Assembly: GCF_001010415.1 (NCBI RefSeq)
Contig: NZ_JPLE01000045.1
Location: 1-64,000, forward strand
Direction: 5' to 3'
DNA from: Xanthomonas pisi DSM 18956
Lineage (GTDB): Bacteria > Pseudomonadota > Gammaproteobacteria > Xanthomonadales > Xanthomonadaceae
DNA: 64,000 nucleotides
Shown here: positions 18,644 to 27,976 of the stretch, piece after piece
Layout of the letters: every line of letters begins with the position of its first letter
How positions within the stretch are numbered: the first letter of the stretch is position 1
The notes under the pieces: model-generated
Told to the model about the DNA's origin: nothing
The model's database searches: none
The model's input: the letters and a program-made list of their open reading frames with translations, nothing else
Program-made: the position numbers and the translations under genes

Positions 18644-20401
18644 ATGACCCGCATGCAAGCTACTGTTTCCGTCTTGCTGGCAGCATCCATCGCTATGACC
18701 TGTGCCACGCAGCCCACGCTTGCGCAGGCCGCCGACACGTCGCCTGCTGATCGGCACGCGCAAGTCGATGCGATCTTCGCGCCATGGAGTGGCAACACCA
18801 CGCCCGGCTGTGCCGTCGGGATTTCTCGCGACGGCACGCTGGAGTACGCGCGTGGCTATGGCATGTCGAATCTGGAATACGACACCCCGATCACGCCGAA
18901 GTCGATTTTCTACGCTGCCTCCATCTCCAAGCAGTTCACCGCGTTTTCGATCGGGCTGCTGGCACAGGACGGCAAGCTGTCACTCGACGACGATATCCGC
19001 AGATACGTTCCGGAAATTCCTGATTACGGCAACACGATCACCATTGCGCATCTGGTCCACCACACAAACGGTCTGCGCGAGCAAGGCCAGCTGTTGAACC
19101 TGGCCGGTTGGCGTGGCAATGACCTGTACAACCAAGCCGACATGCTCTGGGCGTTGACCCGGCAACGCGGTACGAATTTTGACCCGGGTACGGAGGTCGT
19201 GTACGGCAACTCCGCCTACACGCTACTGGCTGTGATCGTGCAGCGCGTCTCTGGCAAGTCACTGCGGTCGTTCGCCGACGAGCGCATCTTCAAGCCGCTC
19301 GGCATGGCAGACACCCATTACCATGATGACCACACCGAGATCGTGCAGCGGCGCGCAGCGGCCTATGGTAGCCGCGAAGGCGGTGGCTGGCGGATCAGCG
19401 TCCCCAACATCGACTATTACGGCTCGACCGGTCTGTTCACCACCGTCGGCGATTTGCTGAAGTGGGAGCAGAACCTGGTTGATGCCCGCTTGGGCGGGCA
19501 GGCGCTGGCAAGCTGGATGCGAACGTCTGGCAAGTTGAACGATGGCACCCGGACCCAATACGGCGCCGGCCTGAGATTGGCCGGTTACCGCGGCCTGCGC
19601 ATGGTGAGCCACGACGGCGCGGATGGTGGCTACCGCACGGAGGCCACGCTCTTTCCGGACCAGCAGCTGGCGATCGTAGCGCTGTGCAACGGCTCCACGA
19701 TCGCGCCTACCGAGCTCACGCGCAAGGTGGCCGACGTCTACCTACGCGACCGCATGACCGAAGCGGCGCTGTTGCCGGAAGTGAAAATGCCGGAAGTGAA
19801 AATGCCGGAAGCCGAGCAGTCGGCGTTGGCCGGTGTCTACTGGAGCCCGTTGACGGACGAAGTGGTGCGGATGGAATGGAAAGACGGCGCGTTGCGCCAG
19901 GTCGGTATCCCCACGGCGTTGGTGCCGATCGGCGGCGGCACCTTCCGTCCGGCCGGGTTGCCGCACGCCTGGCGATTCATTCCGCCAGGAGCCGGCGCAC
20001 CGCTCGATGCACAACCCGAACTGCGCATCAAGGATTTCTGGCCCACCGAGAGAGTGTTCGCCCGCGTCGTTGCACCCATGCCGACTGCGACCGCGATGGC
20101 CTCCTTCGCCGGGCAATACCGCAGCGACGAAACCGACATGACCTACACTGTGCGCATCGCCGACGGCAAGCTGATGCTGTCCTGGCCGCGCCAGTACGAC
20201 ATTGCGCTCGACTCGGTCGGCGGCGACCGCTTCGTTGGCGCGCGTGGCACGGTCACGTTCACGCGGAAGGCGTCTGGCATGGTGGATGGCTTGACGATCA
20301 GCAACCGGCGTTTACGCCGGCTGCGCGCAGAGCGGCTCACGGCAAGGGACGAACCAGTGATGCGAACGACTGCAGCAGCAGGCAAAACTACTGTCTGGTG
20401 A
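18644..20401 (+). CDS. exported serine hydrolase of the beta-lactamase (SxxK) family
   Basis: 585 residues. The signal peptide is about 1-28. The SxxK motif appears as SISK (about residue 98), then YGNSAY (YxN) and SHDGADGG (HxG), so the catalytic set is complete. A lipocalin-like C-terminal region (about 390-570) follows, as in longer COG1680 members. A 15-bp tandem repeat inside the gene gives EVKMPEVKMPEAE at the domain junction. It is a distant paralogue of the hydrolase upstream (501 residues), with the AIM24 fragment between them. The start is the first of two close ATGs (18644, 18653); neither has a strong ribosome site. Substrate unknown. Confidence 0.87.
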   Translation: MTRMQATVSVLLAASIAMTCATQPTLAQAADTSPADRHAQVDAIFAPWSGNTTPGCAVGISRDGTLEYARGYGMSNLEYDTPITPKSIFYAASISKQFTAFSIGLLAQDGKLSLDDDIRRYVPEIPDYGNTITIAHLVHHTNGLREQGQLLNLAGWRGNDLYNQADMLWALTRQRGTNFDPGTEVVYGNSAYTLLAVIVQRVSGKSLRSFADERIFKPLGMADTHYHDDHTEIVQRRAAAYGSREGGGWRISVPNIDYYGSTGLFTTVGDLLKWEQNLVDARLGGQALASWMRTSGKLNDGTRTQYGAGLRLAGYRGLRMVSHDGADGGYRTEATLFPDQQLAIVALCNGSTIAPTELTRKVADVYLRDRMTEAALLPEVKMPEVKMPEAEQSALAGVYWSPLTDEVVRMEWKDGALRQVGIPTALVPIGGGTFRPAGLPHAWRFIPPGAGAPLDAQPELRIKDFWPTERVFARVVAPMPTATAMASFAGQYRSDETDMTYTVRIADGKLMLSWPRQYDIALDSVGGDRFVGARGTVTFTRKASGMVDGLTISNRRLRRLRAERLTARDEPVMRTTAAAGKTTVW

Positions 20402-20498
20402 TGCATTGGCATGGCGGCGCGTTCGGCTGCTTTTCTGGATCGCTCAGGACTGGCCAGCAGCACGGTCAATGCGTCGCAGGCTCACCCACGCTCAACCA

Positions 20499-21410
20499 TC
20501 ACACCCACCCACGCTTGCGAAACCACGCCAGCGGAATCACCACGCTCAATGCGATCGCGCCCAGCGCCCAGAAATAGTGGTCGTGCCCCTTGAGTTCGGG
20601 CATGTAGGCGAAGTTCATGCCCCAGATGCCGACCAGCACGGTGGGCGGAATGCCGACCACCGACGCCACCGCCATCACCTTCATCACGTTGTTCTGGTCC
20701 ATGTTGATCATGCCCAGCACGCTGTCGAGCAGGAACTCGATGCGATCGTCCATGTGCTGCTGGAATTCGCTCAAGGTGGTCAGGTCCTTGTGCAGCATTC
20801 CGATCCGTTTGGCCGCATCGGCGGCAAACCAGTCCGGCGCGGCGCCATCCAGATAGGTGACCAGCCGCAGCAGGCCCTGCCCGGCGTTGTGCAGGCCGCC
20901 CAGCTGGCGGCCCATGCCGCCGACCTGATGCAGCATGCGCTCCAGATCCTTGGTCTTGTGTGGGCTGTCGAACACCTGCCGCGTAGTCTCGGTGACTGCC
21001 GCTTCGAGCGCTTCAAGCCGGTCTGCCAACCGCCCCACCAGTTGGTCGAACATGCGTAACAGCAAATCGTCCGAGCTGTGACAGGGTTCGTGCTGCAGCC
21101 GCGCGGTCAAGGCTTCCAATGAGCCGATGCGCTGCTCGCGCAAGGTCACCAGCATGGTCGGCGACAGCGCAAACCCCAGCGGCGCAGTGGGGCCATCCTC
21201 GTCCTGGAAACGCGGCACGTTGAGAAACAGCACATCGCCCTGGCGACGCACCCGGCTACTGAATTCGATCTCGCCGATCGCTGCACGGTCGGGCAACGCA
21301 AATCCGACCTTGTCGGCGGCTTGTGCCAACTCCTGCGTGCTCGGCTGGCACAGGTCGACCCAGCAGCCTTGGCTGTGCTGGGTTCCGGCAATCGGGTGGA
21401 TCGTGATCAT
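20499..21410 (-). CDS. CorA-family divalent metal transporter
   Basis: 303 residues. A long helical cytoplasmic part comes first, then two C-terminal membrane segments (about 245-265 and 275-297). The hallmark pore motif GMN is present as IWGMNFAYMPEL between them. CorA pentamers carry Mg2+ (also Co2+ or Ni2+), and ZntB relatives carry Zn2+; sequence alone does not settle which. The C-terminus ends in a short basic tail (WFRKRGWV), as in CorA proteins. It lies downstream of the permease gene at 21581-22957 on the same strand, but a terminator hairpin separates them. Confidence 0.93.
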   Translation of the reverse strand: MITIHPIAGTQHSQGCWVDLCQPSTQELAQAADKVGFALPDRAAIGEIEFSSRVRRQGDVLFLNVPRFQDEDGPTAPLGFALSPTMLVTLREQRIGSLEALTARLQHEPCHSSDDLLLRMFDQLVGRLADRLEALEAAVTETTRQVFDSPHKTKDLERMLHQVGGMGRQLGGLHNAGQGLLRLVTYLDGAAPDWFAADAAKRIGMLHKDLTTLSEFQQHMDDRIEFLLDSVLGMINMDQNNVMKVMAVASVVGIPPTVLVGIWGMNFAYMPELKGHDHYFWALGAIALSVVIPLAWFRKRGWV

Positions 21411-21530
21411 GCGGCAGGCCGTGGCGATGGATGGCGGCGAGCATCCTGCCCTGCCCGAGCCGCGTCAACGCCACGCGCGAACGCGCTCAGCTGGCAGTGG
21501 CCTTTATCGCGGTGCCGTGCACTCAAACAC

Positions 21531-21559
21531 ACGAAAGCCCCGCACTGCGGGGCCTTCGT
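21531..21559 (-). terminator. terminator of the cycA-like gene
   Basis: A 13-bp inverted repeat with one mismatch (arms 21531-21543 and 21547-21559, loop 3) lies 21 bp past the permease stop on the minus strand. A T-rich stretch (gtgtgtttg) follows in the direction of transcription. Confidence 0.75.
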
Positions 21560-21580
21560 GATACCGCAACGTTGCAGCAG

Positions 21581-22957
21581 TCAACCTGCGCGCGTCTGAC
21601 CACGCTTCACGGCATAGCCGATCGTCAGGATCAGGAACCACACCGGGCTGGCCAGCAAGGCCTGACGCGTGTCGGCCTGCAGGGTCAGCAGGACGATGAC
21701 GAAGGCGAAGAACGCCAGGCACACGTAGCACATCAACACGCCACCGGGCATCTTGAACGCCGATGCCGCGTGCTGCTCGGGCCGCTTGCGCCGGTACGCG
21801 ATGTAGGCGCACAGGATCAGCGACCACACGAACATGAAGAGCACCGCCGACAACGTCGTGACCAGCGTAAATGCGGTGACCAGATTGGGAATCAGATAGA
21901 CCAGCATCGCGCCCAGCAACAAGCATACGCAGGAGAACAGCAGCCCTCGCGCCGGCACCGCTGCACGCGAGAGCTTGGCGAAGCCCTTCGGCGCATGCTG
22001 TTCTTCGGCCAAACCGTAGAGCATGCGGCTGGTGGAGAAAATGCCGCTATTGGCCGAGGAGGTGGCCGAGGTCAGCACCACGAAGTTGATCAAACTCGCC
22101 GCCGCCGGCACGCCGGCCAGCACGAACAACTCCACGAACGGGCTCTTGTCGGCCACTACCTGCCGCCACGGCGTGACCGCCATGATCGCCACCAACGCCA
22201 GCACGTAGAAGATCAGGATGCGGACCGGAATCGAGTTGATCGCCTTGGGCAGATTGCGGCGCGGGTCGGCGGTTTCCGCCGCAGTGGTGCCGACCAGCTC
22301 GATACCGACAAAGGCGAATACCGCGATCTGGAAACCGGCGAAGAACCCGCCAATGCCCATCGGGAACATGCCGCCGTCGTTCCACAGATTGCTCAGCGAG
22401 GCCACGTTGCCCGACGGCGAGCGGAAGCCCCACGCCACCAGACCGGCACCGGTGACGATCAACGCACAGATGGCGATGATCTTGATCAGCGCAAACCAGA
22501 ATTCCATCTCGCCGAACAGTTTCACCGTCACCAGATTCAGTGCCAGCAGCAACAGCACGCACAAAATCGCCGGAATCCACGGCGCCAGGCCCGGAAACCA
22601 GAATTGCGCATACGCGGCGATGGCAATCACATCGGCAATGGCGGTGATGATCCAGCAGAACCAGTACGTCCATCCACAGAAAAACCCGGCCCATGGCCCG
22701 AGCAGGTCGGTGGAGAAATCGATGAACGACTTGTAGTCCAGGTTGGACAGCAGCAGCTCGCCCATCGCGCGCATCACGAAGAACAGCATCGCGCCGATGA
22801 TGAGGTAGACGAACAGGATCGACGGCCCGGCCAGGCTGATGGTCTTGCCCGAGCCCATGAACAACCCGGTGCCGATCGCCCCGCCGATCGCAATCAACTG
22901 CAGGTGACGATTGGACAGGCTGCGTTGCAACTGATCGGGTGCGGACGGATCGGACAT
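21581..22957 (-). CDS. cycA: D-serine/D-alanine/glycine permease
   Basis: 458 residues with about 12 membrane segments, of the amino acid-polyamine-organocation superfamily. It follows E. coli CycA closely throughout: IGGAIGTGLFMGSGKTISLA, MRAMGELLLSNL, GWTYWFCW, VGIELVGTTAAET and FSTSRMLYGLA. It imports D-alanine, D-serine and glycine by proton symport, feeding cell-wall precursor recycling. The start at 22957 (MSDPS) matches the family length. A TTG 33 bp upstream is open but adds residues without family similarity. Its own terminator follows. Confidence 0.93.
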   Translation of the reverse strand: MSDPSAPDQLQRSLSNRHLQLIAIGGAIGTGLFMGSGKTISLAGPSILFVYLIIGAMLFFVMRAMGELLLSNLDYKSFIDFSTDLLGPWAGFFCGWTYWFCWIITAIADVIAIAAYAQFWFPGLAPWIPAILCVLLLLALNLVTVKLFGEMEFWFALIKIIAICALIVTGAGLVAWGFRSPSGNVASLSNLWNDGGMFPMGIGGFFAGFQIAVFAFVGIELVGTTAAETADPRRNLPKAINSIPVRILIFYVLALVAIMAVTPWRQVVADKSPFVELFVLAGVPAAASLINFVVLTSATSSANSGIFSTSRMLYGLAEEQHAPKGFAKLSRAAVPARGLLFSCVCLLLGAMLVYLIPNLVTAFTLVTTLSAVLFMFVWSLILCAYIAYRRKRPEQHAASAFKMPGGVLMCYVCLAFFAFVIVLLTLQADTRQALLASPVWFLILTIGYAVKRGQTRAG

Positions 22958-23513
22958 GGGCACGGCACCGGCAAGTGAACAAGCCGTCAAAAATACGAGA
23001 TCGCGCCCGCCGGCACCAGCGTTTGATGCAGATGCCGTGCGCAGGGACGAAGTCGCGACAGCAGGGGGAGCTCCCGCCCCAACATGGTGCGCTGATCGTC
23101 ACCGTCACGCGGCCATCGGCCGATCGCCATCTGCGAGTCCATCGGTTGGTCAGGCCTGCTGCGTTGCGCTTGCCAGCGGCACGCTTGGATCCAGGCACGC
23201 GCGGCGTCCGTGGCACTGGAGTGCACCGCGACTGCAGTGCGCTGCCAGCCCATCTGTCCACCGACTGTCATCCACGCAGTGCAGCGTGTGGTGTCATGCA
23301 CTGACCAGCAGCCAGCCGTACACGCGCCATCCGGGACGACTATGCCGCGCCAGATGACATTCGTGCGGCATCTCGCACAAACCGCGATCCCCATTCCAGT
23401 GCGGCAGTCTGCTCACGCTGCTGCGCACACTCCCGCCCGCTTCCTTGACTGCGCGCACGGACCGCATTGGGCAATCGCTGGTCTGCTGCACAGCCGCCAC
23501 CCAGGAGACTTCC
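22958..23513. other. divergent intergenic region
   Basis: A 556-bp gap between the permease and the expansin gene. No gene, tRNA or clear regulatory motif was seen. A search by eye for an HrpX-type PIP box (TTCGB-N15-TTCGB) close to the expansin gene found no match. Confidence 0.4.
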
Positions 23514-25286
23514 ATGCAATCGCGCCCCCGTCTATTGCTCGCCCTCGCGCTGCTCGCCCCCGTGACCGCACTGGCGGTGCAAGTCGATCCGCAGGGCCGA
23601 CTCGTCGATGCGCAAGGTCAGACACTGCAGATTCGCGGGGTGACCTGGCCCGGCTTCGATCGCGCTGCGCTGGCCGCTGCCGGCTTGCGCGACAGCACGC
23701 TGGCGCAGGTGCTGGATCAGATGCAGGCTGCCGATATCAATACCGTGCGTGTGCCGGTGTGCGCAGCGGCGCTGCAAGCCACGCCAGTGGCGGCGGCAGA
23801 GGTTGCCGGCGACCCGGCATTGCGTGGGCTAGATGCATCGCAGCTGCTCGATGCGGTGGTGCGTGCCGCCACCGGACGCGGGCTGCAGGTGATGTTCGCG
23901 TTTGCCGATGGCCGCTGCGATGGCAGTGCACCGCAACTGGGCACGCAGCAACAGACATGGATGCGTGGTCTGACCGGCCTGGCGTATCGCTACCGCGACA
24001 CCGCGGGTGTCATCGGCATCGACCTTGGCAGCAGCGGTTACCGCAATGCCAGTTGGGCAGGCAATGCCGCAGAGGCGGACTGGAATCGCATCGCATCGCG
24101 TGCGGCCGCCAGCGTGCTCGCCCAGGCACCACGCTGGGTGGTGGGCGTGGAAGGCGTCGGCAGCAACGCGGTGTGCAGCGACCCTGCACACAAGGCGGCC
24201 GGCAGCAATCTGCAGCCGCTGGCCTGCGCGCCGCTGCGTATCGCAGCGCGACACCTGGTGTTGATGCCGAAGCTGGCCGGCCCGGATCGCGATACGGTCG
24301 ACGCGTTTGCAGCGCCGGACTTTGCGCAGCGGTTGCCTGCCAGCTGGCAACGCGACTTCGGACAATTTGCGCGCGACCACGCCGTGGTCCCGGTCAGCAT
24401 CGGGGGCGGACTGGGCGATGGCGATCCGCGCGACCCGGCATGGCAAGCCGCGCTGAGCACCTATCTTGCCGACACCGGATTGCGCAGCGCGGTGCTCGGC
24501 AGCTGGGAGGTGGGCAACGCGAACAATGGCGGCCTGCTGGCGCGCGATGGCAACCCGCGCGCCGACAAGCTGCAGGTGCTGCACCAGGCCTGGGGCATTG
24601 CTCCGGCAGCCCCTGTCGCCGCATCTGCAACCAGTGCCGGCGCAAAGGACGTCGGCAAGGCCACCACCTGGAACAGCACCTTCACCGGCACCGCGACGTA
24701 TACCGGCTCCGGGTATTCCGGCGGCGCGCTGCTGCTGGATCCAATTCCGAGCACCGCCTTCATCACCGCCCTCAACCCGACGCAGCTGAACTTCGGCGGC
24801 GTCAAGGCCGCAATGGCGGGTGCCTATCTGGAAGTGACCGGCCCCAAGGGCAAGACCACCGTGTATGTCACCGACCTGTATCCGGAAGGGGCTTCCGGGG
24901 GGCTGGACCTGTCGCATAACGCGTTCGCGGCGATCGGCGACATGGTGGACGGGCGCATCCCCATCAGCTGGAAGGTCGTGCGCGCACCGGTCACCGGCAA
25001 TGTGCAGTACCGCATCAAGGAAGGCAGCTCACGTTGGTGGGCGGCCATCCAGGTGCGCAACCACGCCTATCCGGTGGTCAAGTTCGAAGTAAAGCAAGGC
25101 AACACCTGGAAGAGCCTGCAGAAGATGGATTACAACCATTTCCTAGGCGAACAACTGGGCAATCAACCGCTGTCCATCCGCATCACCGATATCCGCGGCA
25201 AGGCCATCCTCGACACGATTCCGGCACTCTACGAAGACGGCAGCCACCCGGCGTACTTCCAGCCTGGGAGTGTGCAGTTTCCGTGA
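23514..25286 (+). CDS. GH5-like (catalytically lost) / expansin fusion, secreted
   Basis: 590 residues. Signal peptide about 1-21, then a GH5 cellulase-like barrel (about 24-370), then a two-domain bacterial expansin (about 381-590). The expansin closely follows Bacillus EXLX1 (TDLYPEGASGGLDLS, YRIKEGSSRWWAAIQVRNH, KMDYNHF). Expansins loosen plant cell walls without hydrolysis. In the GH5 half the acid/base motif NEP is replaced by SSG (Ser174 where Glu is expected). The nucleophile motif GEFGG is replaced by GGGLG (Gly298). The half is probably a non-catalytic wall-binding module. The start is set by AGGAG (23503-23507). Confidence 0.88.
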   Translation: MQSRPRLLLALALLAPVTALAVQVDPQGRLVDAQGQTLQIRGVTWPGFDRAALAAAGLRDSTLAQVLDQMQAADINTVRVPVCAAALQATPVAAAEVAGDPALRGLDASQLLDAVVRAATGRGLQVMFAFADGRCDGSAPQLGTQQQTWMRGLTGLAYRYRDTAGVIGIDLGSSGYRNASWAGNAAEADWNRIASRAAASVLAQAPRWVVGVEGVGSNAVCSDPAHKAAGSNLQPLACAPLRIAARHLVLMPKLAGPDRDTVDAFAAPDFAQRLPASWQRDFGQFARDHAVVPVSIGGGLGDGDPRDPAWQAALSTYLADTGLRSAVLGSWEVGNANNGGLLARDGNPRADKLQVLHQAWGIAPAAPVAASATSAGAKDVGKATTWNSTFTGTATYTGSGYSGGALLLDPIPSTAFITALNPTQLNFGGVKAAMAGAYLEVTGPKGKTTVYVTDLYPEGASGGLDLSHNAFAAIGDMVDGRIPISWKVVRAPVTGNVQYRIKEGSSRWWAAIQVRNHAYPVVKFEVKQGNTWKSLQKMDYNHFLGEQLGNQPLSIRITDIRGKAILDTIPALYEDGSHPAYFQPGSVQFP

Positions 25287-25311
25287 TTTGGGATTCGGGA
25301 TTCGGGATTCG
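25285..25311. repeat. GGGATTC heptamer run
   Basis: Three to four tandem copies of gggattc start at the expansin stop codon. The same heptamer forms the inverted array at 26975-27074. Confidence 0.85.
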
Positions 25312-25389
25312 CAATGGCGTAATGCGTAGCTGGCGTATCGGTCATGCGCAAGCGAGTGACTCAACGCGGTCTACGCCAGTCGAAACGAT

Positions 25390-25433
25390 CAACGCCCCTC
25401 TCCAGCCGAGGCGAGGGGCGTTGCTTGCGTCAT
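25390..25433 (+). terminator. hairpin downstream of expansin gene
   Basis: Perfect 11-bp inverted repeat caacgcccctc / gaggggcgttg with a 22-base loop, about 100 bp after the stop. No T-run; it could equally be a dispersed palindrome. Confidence 0.5.
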
Positions 25434-25697
25434 TCGACCGGCAAGCCCTGAAGTGCCCGCACCGCTGGCGCAGGCCCGAACGCCGAGTGGGATTGTGAGC
25501 AAGAGAAAGGCGCGGAGCCTCGGCATGTGCATCGTCGGCCGGAGGCATCCATCTCTTTCACCACGTCGTCTTTCAGGCAATGCGCCTTGAGCCAGTAACG
25601 TTGCAGGCAGCGTCGCTGTACGGCAGTCGTCTCCAGACAGGACGCAACCCGTTCGCCTCATGCGAGCAGCATGACTGCACAGCTTGCCACTACGGCC

Positions 25698-25880
25698 TCA
25701 CCCGCCGGCAAGACCACCGCCGACACGCCCCGGCAAGGCCTGATCGTCTTCCTCGTCGAGAGTGCCCACCTCATCGCGCAAGCCACCTTGTTGCGGCGAC
25801 TCCTCGACGGGGATCTCGTCGCCGTTCGTATCCGGATCCGGGGTGCCGTGGACCGACAAGCCTGCCGTAAAGCTGGTCAT
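25698..25880 (-). CDS. possible small acidic protein
   Basis: 60 codons from the ATG at 25880 (70 from the ATG at 25910). The product is hydrophilic and strongly acidic (GTPDPDTNGDEIPVEE, LDEEDDQ) and ends in a glycine-rich tail (GRVGGGLAGG). Third codon positions are mostly G or C, and the sequence looks non-random compared with overlapping frames. No ribosome site is clear for either start. Function unknown. It is the only plausible gene in the 919 bp between the expansin and PheC-type genes; the rest of that gap (25434-25697, 25911-26205) shows nothing recognisable. Confidence 0.45.
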   Translation of the reverse strand: MTSFTAGLSVHGTPDPDTNGDEIPVEESPQQGGLRDEVGTLDEEDDQALPGRVGGGLAGG

Positions 25881-26205
25881 CGGGCGTGCAATGTGTGGAG
25901 TTGAGTACATGGCGAGTCCGTGCGTGCGAGTGATGCGGCGACGCTAGGCCGGATGGCGCTACCGGGCTGTGAGCCGGACGGCGGGAGCCGTAACGCCATG
26001 TTGACGCCGCTCGGCAACGGGGGCGCGGTGGCAACGCGTGGCGCACGCAGCGCCGCCTGGCCTATCGTCCATGGCAACACCGCTGTCACCGACAGCACGC
26101 AGCGCACCGGCACGGAGGCACCGCCTGCCACCGGCTGCGTCGCAGCGGTCCAGCGCAACCTTCCCGACCATCGCTATCATGCGTCCTCATCCTCGAGGCC
26201 ATGCC

Positions 26206-26976
26206 ATGCGCTGTCGCATCCTGCTCGCACTTCTGCTGACCGGTGGTACCGCGCACGCTGCCACGCCGGTGTCGCGGCTGGATGCAGTGCTGCACGCCGG
26301 CGTCTTGCGTGTGTGCACCACCGGCGACTATCGCCCCTATAGCTTAGTGCGCGCCGACGGCAGCTTTGAAGGCAGCGATATCGCGCTGGCGCAATCGCTG
26401 GCCGATAGTCTCGGGGTACGGACCAGTTTTGTGCACACCAGCTGGCCGCAGCTGCTGCCCGACCTGCTGGCCGACCGGTGCGAGATTGCCGTTGGCGGCA
26501 TTTCGGTGACCTTGCAACGGCAGCGCCAGGCCAGCTTCAGCGCGGTGCTGGATGTGGACGGCAAGATCCCGCTGGTGCGCTGCGCCGACCAGGCACGCTA
26601 CCGCAGCGTTGCCCAGCTCAATCGCCCCGACGTGCACGTGATCGAACCGCCGGGCGGCACCAACGAGGCCTTCGCACGGCGCGAATTGCCGCGCGCGCAG
26701 CTGCGCCTGTTTGCCGACAACACCACCATCTTTCAGGAGCTGCTGGACCAACGCGCCGATGTCATGATCACCGACGCGTCCGAAGCGCTCTACCAGCAGG
26801 CACGACTTCCCGGCCTATGCGCCATCGCTCCCGAGCAACCGTTGCAATACAGCGAAAAGGCCTTCCTGCTTCCACGCGACGACACCGCATGGAAAGCCTA
26901 TGTGGACCAGTGGCTGCACCTGAGCAAGGCCAGCGGCGAGTATGTTCGTCTTGTCGAGACCTGGCGTAGGCCTTGA
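26206..26976 (+). CDS. pheC: periplasmic cyclohexadienyl (prephenate/arogenate) dehydratase, PheC type
   Basis: 256 residues: signal peptide (about 1-18) and a periplasmic binding-protein fold. Motifs match the PheC family rather than amino-acid binders: LRVCTTGDYRPYS, GGISVTLQRQRQASFS, EPPGGTNEAF, ADVMITDASEA and EKAFLLPRDD. PheC turns prephenate into phenylpyruvate, or arogenate into phenylalanine, in the periplasm. No ABC permease genes are adjacent, which also argues against a transporter role. The ATG at 26206 has a modest GAGG (26194-26197). An upstream in-frame ATG (26179) is possible. Confidence 0.85.
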   Translation: MRCRILLALLLTGGTAHAATPVSRLDAVLHAGVLRVCTTGDYRPYSLVRADGSFEGSDIALAQSLADSLGVRTSFVHTSWPQLLPDLLADRCEIAVGGISVTLQRQRQASFSAVLDVDGKIPLVRCADQARYRSVAQLNRPDVHVIEPPGGTNEAFARRELPRAQLRLFADNTTIFQELLDQRADVMITDASEALYQQARLPGLCAIAPEQPLQYSEKAFLLPRDDTAWKAYVDQWLHLSKASGEYVRLVETWRRP

Positions 26977-27074
26977 TTCGGGATTCGGGATTCGGGATTC
27001 GGGATTCGGAAGAGTGCTGTTTCGACGTGTCGCGATGCGCATGATGCTGTTGCGAATCCCGAATCCCGAATCCC
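26975..27074. repeat. inverted GGGATTC arrays, possible bidirectional terminator
   Basis: Five gattcgg units (26975-27009) face three units in opposite orientation (27053-27074) across 43 bp. They can form a stem of more than 20 bp between the convergent pheC and transporter genes. Confidence 0.8.
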
Positions 27075-27100
27075 CATTCCCGCGGCGCGCCGCGCCGCCC

Positions 27101-27976
27101 TCACACAATCTTGGTTCGCCGCCACCAGCGCGATACCTGTTCTTCGCGGATCAAGGTAAACAGGCCGGCGCCCAGGATCAGCGCAATTCCCACGCCCATC
27201 GGCCAGTCCAGATGGTCATGGAACAGCAGGTAGCCGAACGCGATCGCCCACAACATCTGGCTGTATTGCGTGGGGGCCACCACACTGACCGGCGCCAGCC
27301 GCGTGGCGTACATCATGCAAATGGCCGCCAACCCCGCAAGCAGGCCGTAACCGGCCAGCAGGCCCCATTGGTAAAGCGACGGCCAGACGAAACTCGGCAG
27401 CATCAGGATGCCGCCCATCACCAACGGCCCGATCACGCCGGCCCCGTACAGCGTCAAGCGTTTTTCGCTATGCCCGGCCATACGCAGGGCGATCACCGAG
27501 ATCGCACCGACCAGACCGCACACGATCGCCGCCACATGACCATGGGTGAGATGCCGAAACCCGGGGCGCAGCACGATCAGCACACCGATGAAGCCGACGA
27601 TGACTGCGGTCCAGCGCCGCCAGCGTACTTCCTCTTTCAGAAACACCACCGACAGCACGGTGACGAAGATCGGCATCAGGAAGATCAGCGCAAACGCTTC
27701 GGCCATCGGCAAGGTGGTGAAGGCGATCACCGAGGTGAGATTACCGATGGCGCCGGTGAGCGCGCGCAGCAGCCACAATGCCGGCTGCTTGGCCATGACC
27801 AGTTCGCGCAGCTGGTCGTCGGGCTTCTTCAGGAACGGCACCGCCAACAGCATCAGCAAGGCGCCGAGAAACAGCACCTCGTAGACGGGCAGCGTCCCTT
27901 CGAGCAGCTTGACGAAGGCATCGCTGATCGAATAGGCCGCATAACACGCAAAACCGAGCAGCACACCTTTGAGCAT
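27101..27976 (-). CDS. EamA/DMT-family membrane transporter
   Basis: 291 residues with about ten membrane segments arranged as two EamA repeats. Typical signatures include LFLGALLMLLAVPFL and LPMAEAFALIFLMPIFVTVLS near the end of the first repeat and APTQYSQMLWAIAFGYLLFHD near the end of the second. The family exports small metabolites or carries drug-like compounds; substrate cannot be inferred. The ATG at 27976 follows a GAGG. Frames upstream of it lack membrane character. The C-terminus is basic (SRWWRRTKIV). It converges on pheC. Confidence 0.9.
   Translation of the reverse strand: MLKGVLLGFACYAAYSISDAFVKLLEGTLPVYEVLFLGALLMLLAVPFLKKPDDQLRELVMAKQPALWLLRALTGAIGNLTSVIAFTTLPMAEAFALIFLMPIFVTVLSVVFLKEEVRWRRWTAVIVGFIGVLIVLRPGFRHLTHGHVAAIVCGLVGAISVIALRMAGHSEKRLTLYGAGVIGPLVMGGILMLPSFVWPSLYQWGLLAGYGLLAGLAAICMMYATRLAPVSVVAPTQYSQMLWAIAFGYLLFHDHLDWPMGVGIALILGAGLFTLIREEQVSRWWRRTKIV

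Noticed and set aside
16624-20401. Calling the two SxxK hydrolases beta-lactamases or resistance genes
   Set aside because: The motifs are those of the broad COG1680 group, which is mostly esterases and peptidases; nothing specific to AmpC is present.
26206-26976. Amino-acid ABC transporter binding protein
   Set aside because: Motifs fit PheC-type dehydratase better, and no permease or ATPase gene is adjacent.
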